The notes: a model not told the origin generated them from the letters alone. Counted from the first letter of the stretch, positions 16,768 through 26,802 are shown. The stretch: DNA of 64,000 nucleotides from Actinomycetota bacterium (GCA_027313705.1 DAHVDE010000108.1:1-64000); one strand, 5' to 3'. Program-made: numbers and translations.

Positions 16768-17886
16768 CTACTCGCTCGGCGAGTACGCAATGCTGGCGAG
16801 TGAGGTGAAAGCCTCGGCGTTGCCGGGCGGCGCGCTGGCGACTAGGCCAAGGCCAGAAGCAAGGCCGACGCTGCCTGTCGTGCCGTTCGCGGTGCCAACT
16901 TCGATCTCGAGTACGTCAGCGGCCTTCGCCGCGGCTGGCAGGCGGGTCCACAGGCCGTTCGTCGGGCTTGGCTGATACATCGAGCCGTTGAAGTACACCA
17001 CGCCGTTGATGACCGCGTAGGACGGCGCCGCCGTGCGGAAGTGCGTCGCGCCTGACTTCCAGCCGTCGACGAGCTTGAAGGCCCGCCACTTCGTGCTGGC
17101 GACCGGGTAGGAGAGATTGGCCAGTGAGGTGTACTGAGAGGCATATGGCCCGAAGACCTCGACCTTGCCGCTCGGCATGATCTCGACCCAGCCGGTGCTT
17201 GAGTCGAAGGTGTACTCGGAGACGATCAGTTCGCTCGCAGGTCTGGCGGCCTTGGGCAGCGTGAATGCCGACCATGCTGTCTTGCCTGTGGTCATGGAGC
17301 CTGACAGGTAGACCACGCCGTTGCTTACCGCCCAGGCCGGGTCGCCTGTGCCGTACACCGAGTTGCCGGACTTCCAGCCGTTCTCCAGGGTCAGTTTGCG
17401 CGACTTGATCGAGCCGGCCGGGAAGGAGACCCCTGACAGCGAGCTGAAGGCAGTCGCGTCGCCAGAGTAGGTCCACATTTCACCGTTGCTGCCGACGTAC
17501 AAAGTACCCGCTATTTCATGTTTAGTATAAATCCGAATATAGAGGTCTTTCGATGGACTGGCGTATTTCGGCAGATATCCGAAGATCAGATCGCGGTTGG
17601 CGGGCTGCGTGACCGCGCCACGCAGGTAGACCACGCCGTCATGCAGCGACCAGGCGGGAGTTCCTGTGACGAGAGAGCGAGTCGAGGCGCTCTTCCATCC
17701 GCTGAACAGCTTGATCGTGTGCCACTTGAAGGTCGCCTGTGCCTTGCCCGCAACCGCCGGTGCCTGGCCGGCTGGCTGAGCCGGAGCGGCGGCAGCGGCG
17801 GTGCTGCCAGCCAGGGCGAGCAGCAGGCCGGCTGGCAGCCACAGCCGCCGTATCGACCTGAGCGGGAACGGCTGACGCGTATTCAT
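16768..17886 (-). CDS. Secreted protein with three ~95-residue internal repeats
   Basis: 372 residues. The ATG at 17886 has AGGAGA upstream and starts a clear Sec signal peptide (Arg-rich n-region, LWLPAGLLLALAGSTAAAAAPA). The mature part consists of three repeats, each opening with GWKS and containing a P-A/S-W/Y...(N/D)GVVYxxGxM core (for example DPAWAVSNGVVYLSGSM), separated by beta-rich sequence. Cysteines are absent from the mature part. No enzyme motif is visible. Repeat periodicity suggests three copies of a beta-sandwich or jelly-roll module exposed outside the cell, perhaps binding surfaces or polymers; that is inference. Family not recognised. Confidence 0.75.
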   Translation of the reverse strand: MNTRQPFPLRSIRRLWLPAGLLLALAGSTAAAAAPAQPAGQAPAVAGKAQATFKWHTIKLFSGWKSASTRSLVTGTPAWSLHDGVVYLRGAVTQPANRDLIFGYLPKYASPSKDLYIRIYTKHEIAGTLYVGSNGEMWTYSGDATAFSSLSGVSFPAGSIKSRKLTLENGWKSGNSVYGTGDPAWAVSNGVVYLSGSMTTGKTAWSAFTLPKAARPASELIVSEYTFDSSTGWVEIMPSGKVEVFGPYASQYTSLANLSYPVASTKWRAFKLVDGWKSGATHFRTAAPSYAVINGVVYFNGSMYQPSPTNGLWTRLPAAAKAADVLEIEVGTANGTTGSVGLASGLGLVASAPPGNAEAFTSLASIAYSPSE

Positions 17887-18037
17887 TCCGAGTAGTCTCC
17901 TGTTCGTCCTTGGACTGATGCCGGATTGACCATGGCAAATCTTCCGGCGAGCAGCGATCTTAGGATGAAACAGGCCATTGCTCGTGTCCATGCGACTAAC
18001 TAGAGACGCGACAGAGACCGGGCAAAGACGGGTGAGA

Positions 18038-19258
18038 CTAGGACAGCCGCTCGAAGATCATCGCCATGCCCTGGCCGCCGCCGACGCACATGGTCTCGAG
18101 CCCGAAGGTCTTGTCGTGGAACTGCAAGCTGTTCAGCAGCGTCGAGGTGATCCTGGCGCCCGTCATGCCGAAGGGATGCCCGACCGCGATCGCGCCGCCG
18201 TTCACGTTCAGCTTGTCGAGGTCAATGCCGAGGTCGCGATAGGAAGGAACTACCTGAGCCGCGAACGCCTCGTTGATCTCGACCAGGTCGATATCGTCGA
18301 TGGTCAGGCCGGCCCGCGCCAGCGCCTGCCGTGAGGCGCCCACCGGCCCGAGGCCCATGATCTCAGGTGAGAGAGCGGTGACGCCGGTTGCGACGATGCG
18401 GGCGATCGGCGTGATGCCAAGTTCGGCTGCCTTGCGGTCGCTCATCACGATCACGGCGGCAGCGCCATCGTTCAGCGGACAACAGTTGCCTGCCGTCACC
18501 GTGCCATCAGGCCTGAAGACAGGCTGGAGCCCGGACACCTTCTCGAGCGTGGTCCCAGCGCGCGGTCCGTCGTCCGCGGCTACCACCGTACCGTCCGGCA
18601 TGGTCGCGGGAGTGATGTCGCGCTGCCAGAACCCGTTCGCGATTGCCTTCTCAGCCAGGTTCTGCGACCTGACTCCGAACTCGTCCTGCTCTAGCCGGCT
18701 GATGCCGCGGATCTGGGCGACGTTCTCTGCGGTTTGACCCATCGCGATATAAATGTCGGGAATCTCGCCGTTTTCCCGCGGGTCGTGCCAGGCGGGCACG
18801 CCGATGTCCGAGCGTGACGCGGTCCGCTCCTGCGCGGCGGCGAAGACGGGGCTCCGCGTTTCCGGCCAGCTGTCGCTGCTGCCTTTGCTGAACCTGCTCA
18901 CCATCTCCACGCCCGCGGAGATGAAGACATCGCCCTCGCCGGCCTTGATCGCGTGGTAGGCCATCCGAGTCGACTGAAGCGACGACGAGCAGTACCTGGT
19001 GATCGTCGTCCCTGGCACCGTGTCGAGGCCGAGCATGACCGCGACCACGCGGGCCATGTTGTAACCCTGCTCGCCGCCTGGCAGGCCGCAGCCGAGGATG
19101 ATGTCCTCGACCTGGGCCGGGTCAAGCTGCGGCACCTTGGCCAGCGCCGCCCTGATCATCTGCACCGTAAGATCGTCTGCGCGGATGCCGCCCATGGAAC
19201 CTTTGAAAGCGCGCCCGATCGGCGAGCGTGCGGTAGCGACTACGACTGCCTCAGGCAT
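18038..19258 (-). CDS. Thiolase (acetyl-CoA acetyltransferase / 3-ketoacyl-CoA thiolase)
   Basis: 406 residues of the thiolase fold. Nucleophilic Cys in [10 protein letters not shown], the NEAF motif ([10 protein letters not shown]), His in [16 protein letters not shown] and the second Cys in [10 protein letters not shown] are all present, so it should be active. It either condenses two acyl-CoAs or cleaves 3-ketoacyl-CoA in fatty acid oxidation. The ATG at 19258 is preferred (AGGGAG upstream) over an in-frame start at 19285. No hydratase or dehydrogenase gene is adjacent, so the pathway cannot be read from context. Confidence 0.94.
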   Translation of the reverse strand: MPEAVVVATARSPIGRAFKGSMGGIRADDLTVQMIRAALAKVPQLDPAQVEDIILGCGLPGGEQGYNMARVVAVMLGLDTVPGTTITRYCSSSLQSTRMAYHAIKAGEGDVFISAGVEMVSRFSKGSSDSWPETRSPVFAAAQERTASRSDIGVPAWHDPRENGEIPDIYIAMGQTAENVAQIRGISRLEQDEFGVRSQNLAEKAIANGFWQRDITPATMPDGTVVAADDGPRAGTTLEKVSGLQPVFRPDGTVTAGNCCPLNDGAAAVIVMSDRKAAELGITPIARIVATGVTALSPEIMGLGPVGASRQALARAGLTIDDIDLVEINEAFAAQVVPSYRDLGIDLDKLNVNGGAIAVGHPFGMTGARITSTLLNSLQFHDKTFGLETMCVGGGQGMAMIFERLS

Positions 19259-19360
19259 GAAAGCTCCCTGGACCGGCGGTGACACCTCTGCTTTTACTGA
19301 ACAGTAGCTTACGGAGCAGGGCTCCCGCCGCTGGCGAGCGGCCCTGACGTCACCGATGAC

Positions 19361-20968
19361 CTACCTGCTGCGTGCGCTGGCGGACACCGCGCCGACCAGG
19401 GAAGCCGCGTTCCACTTCGCCGCCCCGGCCAGATCCCTGGCGTGCTCGCGCAGGCTGTAGTCGCCGCGCAATCCGGCCGTGGCGAGCGCCAGGTCCAGGT
19501 CGTTGCCGCAACGCTCGAGTACGATCGAGAAGTCACGCCGCACCGGCTGATGCAGGTCGTAGCCCAATGAGCGGTGGATGCGCGCGAACAGTGGCTTGTA
19601 CATCCTGGCTCGCTCGTGCAGCCCTGACGAGTACGACATCGGGTTCTTGGGCCGCAGCCTGAGGTAGTCGGGGAGCATTCCGGCAAACGCCTGCCGCAAC
19701 ACCCATTTCTCCACGCCGTCTCTTATCTTCAGGCTCATCGGGAGCCTTAGGGCCAGTTCCACCAGGGCCGGGTCAAGGTAGGGCACCCGTGCCTCGACCC
19801 CCTGGCCCATCGCGGTCCTGTCGATCCGCTGCAACTCGGTACGCCCCAGGTTGGCGATCTTGTGCAGGAAGAGCCTTCGCTGCTGCCTGTCGCTTGCCTC
19901 GCCGTACATCTGGTAGCCGCCGAATAGCTCATCTGAACCGTCACCGGTCAGCACCACCTTGACTCCGGTCTCGGCAATTCGCCGGAATAGCGGAACGGAG
20001 ACCACCGCGTTGATGATGTCGCCGTACTCGGTGAGCTCGGAGATCCTGATCGCCTCCCTGACCTCGGCGAGCCTGATCTGCCGAGGCAAGATCTCGATCA
20101 CCTCGTGCGGCACGCCGAGGTCAGCCGCGAGCCTGCTGGCATAGTCCAGATCCTGGCTGCCTGGCGCCCCCACCGTGAAGGCCACGCAATCGGGATGAAG
20201 CGCCCGAACGTGCGCTAGCAGCAGTGAGCTGTCAAGGCCCCCAGACAAGATCACGCCAACCGTCAGGTCAGTGCTCACCCTGACCCTGATTGCGTCGAGC
20301 AGCGCCGCCCGCAGCAGGGCCATTGCCTCGTCAGGGTCGTCGATCACGCTCGACGTCCCTGCCTGCCCTGGGTCGCGCCTTCCGGTGGCGAGCAGGCCGC
20401 TGTAGGGCACGAGCAGCGGCTGGGTGCCTGGCTCGGCCCAGCCGTGGCATCCGGCGGGAACCTCGGCCACCGGCGCCCCGACCGGCACCAGGGCCTTGAT
20501 CTCAGAGGCCACGTACAGGCACCCGTCGCGCAGCGACCAGTAGAGCGGCTTGACGCCAAGCGGGTCCCTGGCCAGGTAGACCCGCCCGGTCGCGCGATCG
20601 GAGATAGCGAACGCGAACTCACCGCGCAGGCGCCTCGCGGCCGACTCCCCCCAGGCTGCGTAGGCTTCGAGTACCACCTCTGTGTCGCCGCCGGTGCGGA
20701 ACTCGCAGCCGAGCCGCTCAAGCTCGGCCCGCAGCGAGCGGTAGTTGTAAACCTCGCCGTTGTAGCAGAGTAGCCAGCGGCCATCGGCCGATTTCCAGGG
20801 CTGCACGCTGCGGGCCGCGTCGACGATCTTCAGCCGCTGAACCCCCGCGAGCAGGCTGGTGCCGACCGTGACCTCTTCGACTTCACCGCGCGGCGCAAGA
20901 GCTTCCAGCATCAGCCGCCAGAGGGCACGGTTCGGACTGCCACCCGCGACGAGCGCGATCCCGCACAT
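19361..20968 (-). CDS. Asparagine-synthetase-like glutamine amidotransferase
   Basis: 535 residues: N-terminal class-II glutaminase with Cys2 (MCGIA), CYNGEVYNYRSLR and GGDTEVVLEAY motifs, then an ATP-pyrophosphatase domain with PP-loop SGGLDSS (242-248) and TGDGSDELFGGY. It would move ammonia from glutamine to an acyl-adenylate. Free aspartate is one possible acceptor; actinobacterial AsnB-like enzymes such as corynebacterial LtsA instead amidate meso-diaminopimelate in peptidoglycan. Starting 5 bp after the stop of a gene with an M15-type peptidase motif favours a cell-wall role, but this is inference. Confidence 0.9.
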   Translation of the reverse strand: MCGIALVAGGSPNRALWRLMLEALAPRGEVEEVTVGTSLLAGVQRLKIVDAARSVQPWKSADGRWLLCYNGEVYNYRSLRAELERLGCEFRTGGDTEVVLEAYAAWGESAARRLRGEFAFAISDRATGRVYLARDPLGVKPLYWSLRDGCLYVASEIKALVPVGAPVAEVPAGCHGWAEPGTQPLLVPYSGLLATGRRDPGQAGTSSVIDDPDEAMALLRAALLDAIRVRVSTDLTVGVILSGGLDSSLLLAHVRALHPDCVAFTVGAPGSQDLDYASRLAADLGVPHEVIEILPRQIRLAEVREAIRISELTEYGDIINAVVSVPLFRRIAETGVKVVLTGDGSDELFGGYQMYGEASDRQQRRLFLHKIANLGRTELQRIDRTAMGQGVEARVPYLDPALVELALRLPMSLKIRDGVEKWVLRQAFAGMLPDYLRLRPKNPMSYSSGLHERARMYKPLFARIHRSLGYDLHQPVRRDFSIVLERCGNDLDLALATAGLRGDYSLREHARDLAGAAKWNAASLVGAVSASARSR

Positions 20969-20973
20969 CGAAA

Positions 20974-21915
20974 TCAGTAGCCCGGCTGGCCGCGTAGCGA
21001 GCCGCGCGGTCCGTGAACGACCTTCGGCCTGAAGCACACGTGCCAGGCCTGACCCTCGTCGATTACGTTGACTTCGTCGGCGCGCTGCCGGTCGAGCAGC
21101 AGTCCGCGCAGGATACGGTGCGCGTGGAACCTGCGGTACCAGGCCATCTCCACGTCCGCCGCGTAGCCGACGCAATGGGCGCTCGGCAGCAGCGCCAGGT
21201 AGCCAAGCTCCTTGAGCCTTCGCTGGTGTGCCACGCTGCGCGCCAGGCTGGTGACCCACAAGGGCGGCGTTCCAGGAGGCGCCAGCCGCGCGAACTCGTC
21301 GGCGATCTGATTGAGCCAGGTGACCGCCTGCGGCCTGGTCCTTGCCAGCCACATTCCGGCGGTCCTCGGCGCCCGGCCGGGCAGCGTGCGCCTTTCTGCC
21401 TTGCGCGCGGCCCGGCCGAATAGCGTCTCCGCCTGGTGCCGGTACCTGAACCGCAGTTGTCCTTCGTCGCTCAGTTCGTCGAGGTCGATGAGATCGGGCG
21501 CGACGAGCAGTTCCCTATCGGTCAGGTATCCGCGCTTGCGTCCCCACCACACCACATCGATCTGGGCCAGCATCGAGATCCTGACCAGCGCGGACAGCCC
21601 GTCTGAGCCGGCGCGACCGGTCGAGTTGGCGTGCTGGCCAGGCTCGTAGTTGCGGACGTCGAACAAGAGCCTCGTGATCGTCTGGTCCTTGCCGCCAGGC
21701 GTCGCATCGAGCACGTCGGAGAATTGCCCCTCACCGAGCCTGTGGCTGAGGATGTGCTCAGCGGACTCGTTGTCGCAGACACCGAACTGCGCGAGTTCCG
21801 CGACAAGTTCGCCGACTGCCGCGCGGTAGGAACCGAAATCCGGCTCGCAGGGCGCGAAATCGGGTACTGGCGGGCGGCTACGCGCCACGCCCTGGTCAGC
21901 CAGCCACAGTGTCAC
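20974..21915 (-). CDS. M15-like (DUF5715/VanY-type) metallopeptidase-domain protein
   Basis: 313 residues from the GTG at 21915, which follows a GGGGGG stretch 5 nt upstream; a longer TTG start at 21972 lacks a site and would include a TTA codon. The C-terminal half carries the M15 zinc pattern SAHCVGYAAD (His247, Asp254) and EGQAWH (Glu287, His292), preceded by SLARSVAHQRRLKELGY, as in D-Ala-D-Ala peptidases. The N-terminal half is helical and unassigned. There is no signal peptide in this reading, which is odd for a cell-wall enzyme. It is followed after 5 bp by the amidotransferase gene, so the two are translationally coupled. Confidence 0.72.
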   Translation of the reverse strand: MTLWLADQGVARSRPPVPDFAPCEPDFGSYRAAVGELVAELAQFGVCDNESAEHILSHRLGEGQFSDVLDATPGGKDQTITRLLFDVRNYEPGQHANSTGRAGSDGLSALVRISMLAQIDVVWWGRKRGYLTDRELLVAPDLIDLDELSDEGQLRFRYRHQAETLFGRAARKAERRTLPGRAPRTAGMWLARTRPQAVTWLNQIADEFARLAPPGTPPLWVTSLARSVAHQRRLKELGYLALLPSAHCVGYAADVEMAWYRRFHAHRILRGLLLDRQRADEVNVIDEGQAWHVCFRPKVVHGPRGSLRGQPGY

Positions 21916-22131
21916 GTAGTCCCCCCAGGATGCGAAGAAATGCCGAGCCGTACAGCGCACAGAGTGTAACAACGCGACTGCGAACAGTAGTGGCCTTTAG
22001 CGCTCTATCCCTTCTGGCCCGTTCGGGCGTACGTGGCCATGAAGAGGTGTCCTGTGGCCCTGGGTCTGGCTCTAGGCTGAGACCTTCAGGCGAGCGCAGC
22101 GTCGCGCCGCCGTCCGAACCAAGGGGTTTTC

Positions 22132-23523
22132 ATGCAGGTGCACGAGTCGCTGGTGGATTTGATCGGCAACACGCCGCTGGTCAGGCTGCGCAGGGTCACC
22201 AGGAGCCTCGGACACGGCGGCGAGCACGCGGGCGCGCCTACCGTGCTTGCCAAGGTCGAGTACGTCAACCCTGGCGGCTCGGTCAAGGACAGGATCGCGC
22301 TGGCCATGGTGCAGGACGCCGAGGAGTCTGGCGCGTTGCGGCCTGGCGGCACGATCGTGGAGCCGACTAGCGGGAACACCGGTGTGGGGCTGGCCATCGT
22401 GGCTGCGGAGAAGGGCTACAAGTGCGTGTTCGTCTGTCCTGACAAGGTGGCGCAAGACAAGATCGCCACACTGCGCGCCTACGGTGCCGAGGTCGTGGTC
22501 TGCCCGACGACGGTATCGCCCGAATCGCCTGACTCTTACTACAGTGTGTCTGATCGGCTGGCCGCAGAGATCCCTGGCGGATGGAAACCTGACCAGTATT
22601 CGAACCCGGCCAACCCTCGCTCGCACTACCTGGCGACCGGGCCGGAGATCTGGAACCAGACTGACGGCAAGGTGACCCACTTCGTAGCCGGCATCGGCAC
22701 CGGCGGCACGATCTCGGGCACCGGCCGCTACCTCAAGGAGGTGTCTGGCGGCCGGGTCAAGGTCATCGGCGCCGACCCTGAAGGGTCGGTCTACTCGGGC
22801 GGAACCGGCCGGCCTTACCTGGTCGAGGGTGTCGGCGAGGACTTCTGGCCGCAGACCTACGACAAGAGCGTCTGCGACGAGATCATCGCCGTGAGCGACG
22901 CCGACTCGTTCTTGATGACCCGCCGCCTGGCGAGCGAGGAGGCGCTGCTTGTTGGCGGATCCTGCGGGATGGCGGTGGTCGCCGCGCTCAAGGTGGCGCG
23001 GGGGGCGCGGCCTGGCGACGTGATCGTGGTCCTGTTGCCAGACGGCGGGCGCGGCTACCTGTCCAAGGTGTTCAACGACGACTGGATGGCCGACTACGGT
23101 TTCCTGACCTCAGCCGAGCAGGAGCCGAAGATCGCGGACGTGCTGGAAAGGAAGCGCGGCCAGTTGCCGCTATTCGTGCACGCACATCCCGGCGAGACGG
23201 TTCGGGCCGTGATCGAGACCTTGCGCGAGTACGACGTGTCGCAACTTCCCGTACTCAAGGAGGAACCGCCGGTGATGGCGGCGGAGGTGATCGGCTCGAT
23301 CACTGAACGTGAACTGCTCGACGCCCTGCTCAGCGGTCGCGCTGAGCCTGGTGAACCGGTTTCCGCTCACATGTCACCTCCGCTGCCGATGATCGGCTCA
23401 GGCGAGCCGATCAGTGCCGCGGTCGCCGCGCTGGAGAAGGCAGGCGCTGCTGTCGTACTTGTCGATGGAAAGCCGACCGGAATGATCACCAGGCAGGACG
23501 TGCTGACTTACCTGGCCGGCTAG
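22132..23523 (+). CDS. cbs: Cystathionine beta-synthase
   Basis: 463 residues: PLP fold-type II catalytic domain with IGNTPLVRLRR, the Schiff-base Lys in NPGGSVKDRIA, substrate loop TSGNTG and GIGTGGTISGTGRYLKE, then a Bateman module of two CBS motifs (residues ~335-463). It condenses serine and homocysteine to cystathionine in reverse transsulfuration; the Bateman pair usually senses adenosyl ligands. AGGGG precedes the ATG. The gene for the next step follows 91 bp later on the same strand. Confidence 0.95.
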   Translation: MQVHESLVDLIGNTPLVRLRRVTRSLGHGGEHAGAPTVLAKVEYVNPGGSVKDRIALAMVQDAEESGALRPGGTIVEPTSGNTGVGLAIVAAEKGYKCVFVCPDKVAQDKIATLRAYGAEVVVCPTTVSPESPDSYYSVSDRLAAEIPGGWKPDQYSNPANPRSHYLATGPEIWNQTDGKVTHFVAGIGTGGTISGTGRYLKEVSGGRVKVIGADPEGSVYSGGTGRPYLVEGVGEDFWPQTYDKSVCDEIIAVSDADSFLMTRRLASEEALLVGGSCGMAVVAALKVARGARPGDVIVVLLPDGGRGYLSKVFNDDWMADYGFLTSAEQEPKIADVLERKRGQLPLFVHAHPGETVRAVIETLREYDVSQLPVLKEEPPVMAAEVIGSITERELLDALLSGRAEPGEPVSAHMSPPLPMIGSGEPISAAVAALEKAGAAVVLVDGKPTGMITRQDVLTYLAG

Positions 23524-23614
23524 AAACCGAGAATTTGGCGCTCGTGGCGGACTAGTTTCACATCGCGGCCGCTTGACGGCGACCGGGTGCAGACATCTAC
23601 CGGAGGCGAAGGCA

Positions 23615-24817
23615 TTGGCTCAGATCCGCGCGGCAGACAGTTTCGAGACCTTGGCCATTCACGCTGGCCAAGACCCCGATCCGCTGACTGGGGCGGTCGT
23701 GCCGCCGATCTACCAGGTATCCACCTACAAGCAGGACGGCGTCGGCGGCCTGCGCGGCGGCACCCATGCAGGCATCGGGTCAGGACCTGGCCGCTGGATC
23801 GAGGGCTATGAGTACTCGCGAACCGCCAACCCCACCCGGGGAGCGCTCGAGGAGTGCCTGGCCGCGCTAGAAGGCGGGACCAGGGCGCTGGCGTTCGCCT
23901 CCGGCATGGCCGCGGAAGACTGCCTGCTCCGCACCATCTGCCGTCCTGGCGATCACGTCCTCATACCGCACGATGCCTACGGCGGCACGTACCGGCTGTT
24001 CGACAAGGTGCTCACGCACTGGGGCGTCACGTACCACCCGGTGGCGGTTTCTGATCCGCCTGGCGTCAGGGCCGCGGTTGCCGAGCACCGGCCGAAGCTG
24101 ATCTGGGTGGAGTCGCCGACGAATCCGCTGCTCTCGATCGCCGACATCGGACTGCTCGCGGAGATCGCTCACTCGGCCGGCGCGATGCTCGCGGTGGACA
24201 ACACGTTCGCCTCGCCCTACTTGCAGCAGCCATTGGTGCACGGCGCCGACGCGGTCGTGCACTCCACGACCAAGTACCTTGGTGGGCACTCCGACGTGGT
24301 TGGCGGGGCGATCGTGACATCTGACGCCGACCTCGCCGCCAGGTGCGCTTTCCTGCAGAACTCGACTGGCTCGTCGGGCGGTCCATTCGATGCCTGGCTG
24401 ACCCTGCGCGGCATCAAGACCCTGGCCGTCCGGATGGAACGGCATTGCGACAACGCCGCTCAGGTGGCGCTCATGCTGGCCGGGCACGCCAAGGTGAGCG
24501 CGGTCTACTACCCCGGCCTGCCCGAGCACCCTGGACACGAGGTGGCCGCCAAGCAGATGCGCGCATTCGGCGGCATGGTGTCCTTCAGGCACGCGGAAGG
24601 CGAGCGGGCGGCGATCGAGATGTGCGGCCGCACCAGGCTGTTCACCCTCGGCGAGTCACTCGGCGGTGTCGAGTCTTTGATCGAGCACCCGGCTTCCATG
24701 ACGCACGCCGCTGCGGCGGGCTCGCCGCTTGAGGTTCCCGCTGACCTGGTCAGGCTCTCCGTCGGCATCGAGAACAGCGACGACCTGGTACAGGACATCA
24801 GAGCCGCGCTCGGCTGA
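23615..24817 (+). CDS. Cystathionine gamma-synthase / gamma-lyase
   Basis: 400 residues, Cys/Met-metabolism PLP family: YEYSRTANPTRGALEE, FASGMAAED, the PLP Lys in VVHSTTKYLGGHSD and a C-terminal SVGIENSDDLVQDI. Downstream of cystathionine beta-synthase, a gamma-lyase role (cystathionine to cysteine) is most coherent, but gamma-synthase activity cannot be excluded from sequence. TTG at 23615 is chosen because CGGAGG lies 8 nt upstream; the ORF from 23573 adds unconserved residues. Convergent with the GH15 gene, 5 bp between the stops. Confidence 0.93.
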   Translation: MAQIRAADSFETLAIHAGQDPDPLTGAVVPPIYQVSTYKQDGVGGLRGGTHAGIGSGPGRWIEGYEYSRTANPTRGALEECLAALEGGTRALAFASGMAAEDCLLRTICRPGDHVLIPHDAYGGTYRLFDKVLTHWGVTYHPVAVSDPPGVRAAVAEHRPKLIWVESPTNPLLSIADIGLLAEIAHSAGAMLAVDNTFASPYLQQPLVHGADAVVHSTTKYLGGHSDVVGGAIVTSDADLAARCAFLQNSTGSSGGPFDAWLTLRGIKTLAVRMERHCDNAAQVALMLAGHAKVSAVYYPGLPEHPGHEVAAKQMRAFGGMVSFRHAEGERAAIEMCGRTRLFTLGESLGGVESLIEHPASMTHAAAAGSPLEVPADLVRLSVGIENSDDLVQDIRAALG

Positions 24818-24822
24818 GCTTC

Positions 24823-26802
24823 CTACCAGGGCAGTTGCCGCGGTGCGATGGTGGCGTCCGAGCCACGCCTCGCCCTCGCGGCATGCTGCTCGTGGCCGAT
24901 CACGTGCATGACCGCGTTGATCAGGGCCAGGTGGGTGAATGCCTGGGGGAAATTGCCCAGATGCCTGCCTGACTTGGGGTCGATCTGCTCGGCGTAGAGC
25001 ATGAGCGGGCTGGCGTAGGAAAGTACCTTCTCGCACAGGTCGCGGGCGCGGGTGAACTCCCCGATCTCGCAGAGGGCGGACACCAGCCAGAACGAGCAGA
25101 TCGTGAAGGTGCTCTCCGCCCCGGTGAATCCGTCGTCGGTCTCCTCCGGGAGGTACCTGAGCAGCAGGCCGTCTTGCGACAGGTCGTCAGCGATGGCGAG
25201 CACCGTCGCCTTGATCCTGCCGTCGGTTGGCGGCAGGAATCGAAGCAACGGCATGAGCAGCAGCGAGGCATCGAGTGCCGTCGTCTCGTAGTGCTGGCAG
25301 AACACGCCGCGGTTGTCGACCGCGTTGGCACAGATGTCGGCGTGGATCTCGTTCGCCGCCTCCTGCCATTGCGCCGCGGTGTCTAGTTCGTCCCTGATCC
25401 TGGCCAGCCGCGCTCCCCGGTCGGCGGCCACCCAGCACATCAGCTTCGACGAAGTGAACTGCCGCGGTTCGCCTCTTACCTCCCACATGCCCTGGTCGGG
25501 TTCGCGCCAGTGGGCCAGCGCTTGCTCGACCTGATGCCTGGCCATCTGCCAAACGCGCTCGTCGAGCCAGTCGCGAGACTTGGTGTGCAGGTAGAGAGCG
25601 TCGAGTACCGCGCCCCAGACGTCGTTCTGGCGCTGGCTGTAGGCGGCGTTGCCGACCCGGACCGGCCGGGCGCCCTGATAGCCGCGAAGTTGTTCGACTT
25701 CGCGTTCGGCCAGGTCCCTGGTGCCGTCGATACGGTAGACGATCTGGAGATCGTCACGGTCCCTTTCCACCAAGTCGGTCATGAACGCGAAGAAATCGCT
25801 GGCCTCCCACTCGAACCCGAGCGTGTAAAGACCCCACAGGGCGAACGTCGAATCCCTGATCCAGCTATACCGGTAGTCAAAGTTCCGCTTACCGCCTTGA
25901 ACCTCAGGCAGCGACGTCGTCGCCGCAGCCGCGATCGCCCCGGTTGGTGCGTAAGCCAGGCCCTTCAGCGTCAGGGCGCTCCTGGCCAGGTAGGTTCGCC
26001 AGCGATGGTTGGGCAGGTTGCCTCTGGCCAGCCAGTGACGCCAATGGTGCACCGTCCAGAGCAGCCTGCGCTGGGCTTCTTCATAGCTCTCTGGTGGTGG
26101 CTGGCGGCCCCAGGACAGCACGCAGAATCTGGAGTCGCCTTCCCTGAGCAAGGTACGTGCCCGGGCGCTGCCGCCCTCGACGCCGATCCTGATGTCAGAA
26201 CTGAGCGTCAATGTCCTGGCCGCAGACTCCTCGCCAGCCGGTTCTTCTGGCTCCTCTGGCTCCGCTGGTTCCTCTGGCGTGATCGAGACCTGGTAAAACC
26301 CCCGCTCGGTGTGGTTCCATCGGGCTCGCCGCCGCCCGTAATCGAATACGGGATCGCAGTCCATGACCACTTGCACCGACCCGTTCGTGCAGCTCACGGT
26401 GCGCAGCAGCATATTGTCGGCCTCGTAGTCGGCAGGCGGCCTGCGCAGCGAGCCACGCTGCGGGTTCTCGTGCCGCCACGGACCCATGACCAGGCAATCG
26501 TGGACAATTACCCAGCCTTCACCGCAACTCCAGGTCGTTTCAAGCACCATGGTGCCAGGCAGGTAGCGGCGGTCGGCGGGCACATCGACGTCGGCAGGCC
26601 CGAGTTTGAACGAACCCGCGTCCCTGTCAAGCAGCGACCCGAACACGCTTGGCCCGTCCATCCTCGGCAGGCACAGCCACTCCACCGACCCACTCGGAGC
26701 GATCAGGGACGTAACCTCGCCGTCGGAAAGGAATCCGTAGTCGGCGATCTGCGGGAACGGCGAGAACTCGGCCGCCCCGATCGCGCCGGCCGCGCCTGTC
26801 AT
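24823..26802 (-). CDS. Glycoside hydrolase family 15 protein (trehalase/glucoamylase type)
   Basis: 659 residues. N-terminal beta-sandwich (IADYGFLSDGEVTSLIAPSG, LPRMDGPSVFGSLLD) and a C-terminal (alpha/alpha)6 barrel with DYRYSWIRDSTFALWGL and GMWEVRGEPRQFTSSKLMCW, which carries the first catalytic Glu region. Mycobacterial GH15 proteins of this build hydrolyse trehalose; glucoamylase or dextranase activity is the alternative. No signal peptide, so intracellular. An acidic Glu/Pro-rich insert (EEPAEPEEPEEPAGEE) lies near residue 180. The 5' side is the unusual repeat array at 26930-27260. A TreY-like gene elsewhere in the window hints at trehalose or glucan metabolism. Confidence 0.9.
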   Translation of the reverse strand: MTGAAGAIGAAEFSPFPQIADYGFLSDGEVTSLIAPSGSVEWLCLPRMDGPSVFGSLLDRDAGSFKLGPADVDVPADRRYLPGTMVLETTWSCGEGWVIVHDCLVMGPWRHENPQRGSLRRPPADYEADNMLLRTVSCTNGSVQVVMDCDPVFDYGRRRARWNHTERGFYQVSITPEEPAEPEEPEEPAGEESAARTLTLSSDIRIGVEGGSARARTLLREGDSRFCVLSWGRQPPPESYEEAQRRLLWTVHHWRHWLARGNLPNHRWRTYLARSALTLKGLAYAPTGAIAAAATTSLPEVQGGKRNFDYRYSWIRDSTFALWGLYTLGFEWEASDFFAFMTDLVERDRDDLQIVYRIDGTRDLAEREVEQLRGYQGARPVRVGNAAYSQRQNDVWGAVLDALYLHTKSRDWLDERVWQMARHQVEQALAHWREPDQGMWEVRGEPRQFTSSKLMCWVAADRGARLARIRDELDTAAQWQEAANEIHADICANAVDNRGVFCQHYETTALDASLLLMPLLRFLPPTDGRIKATVLAIADDLSQDGLLLRYLPEETDDGFTGAESTFTICSFWLVSALCEIGEFTRARDLCEKVLSYASPLMLYAEQIDPKSGRHLGNFPQAFTHLALINAVMHVIGHEQHAARARRGSDATIAPRQLPW

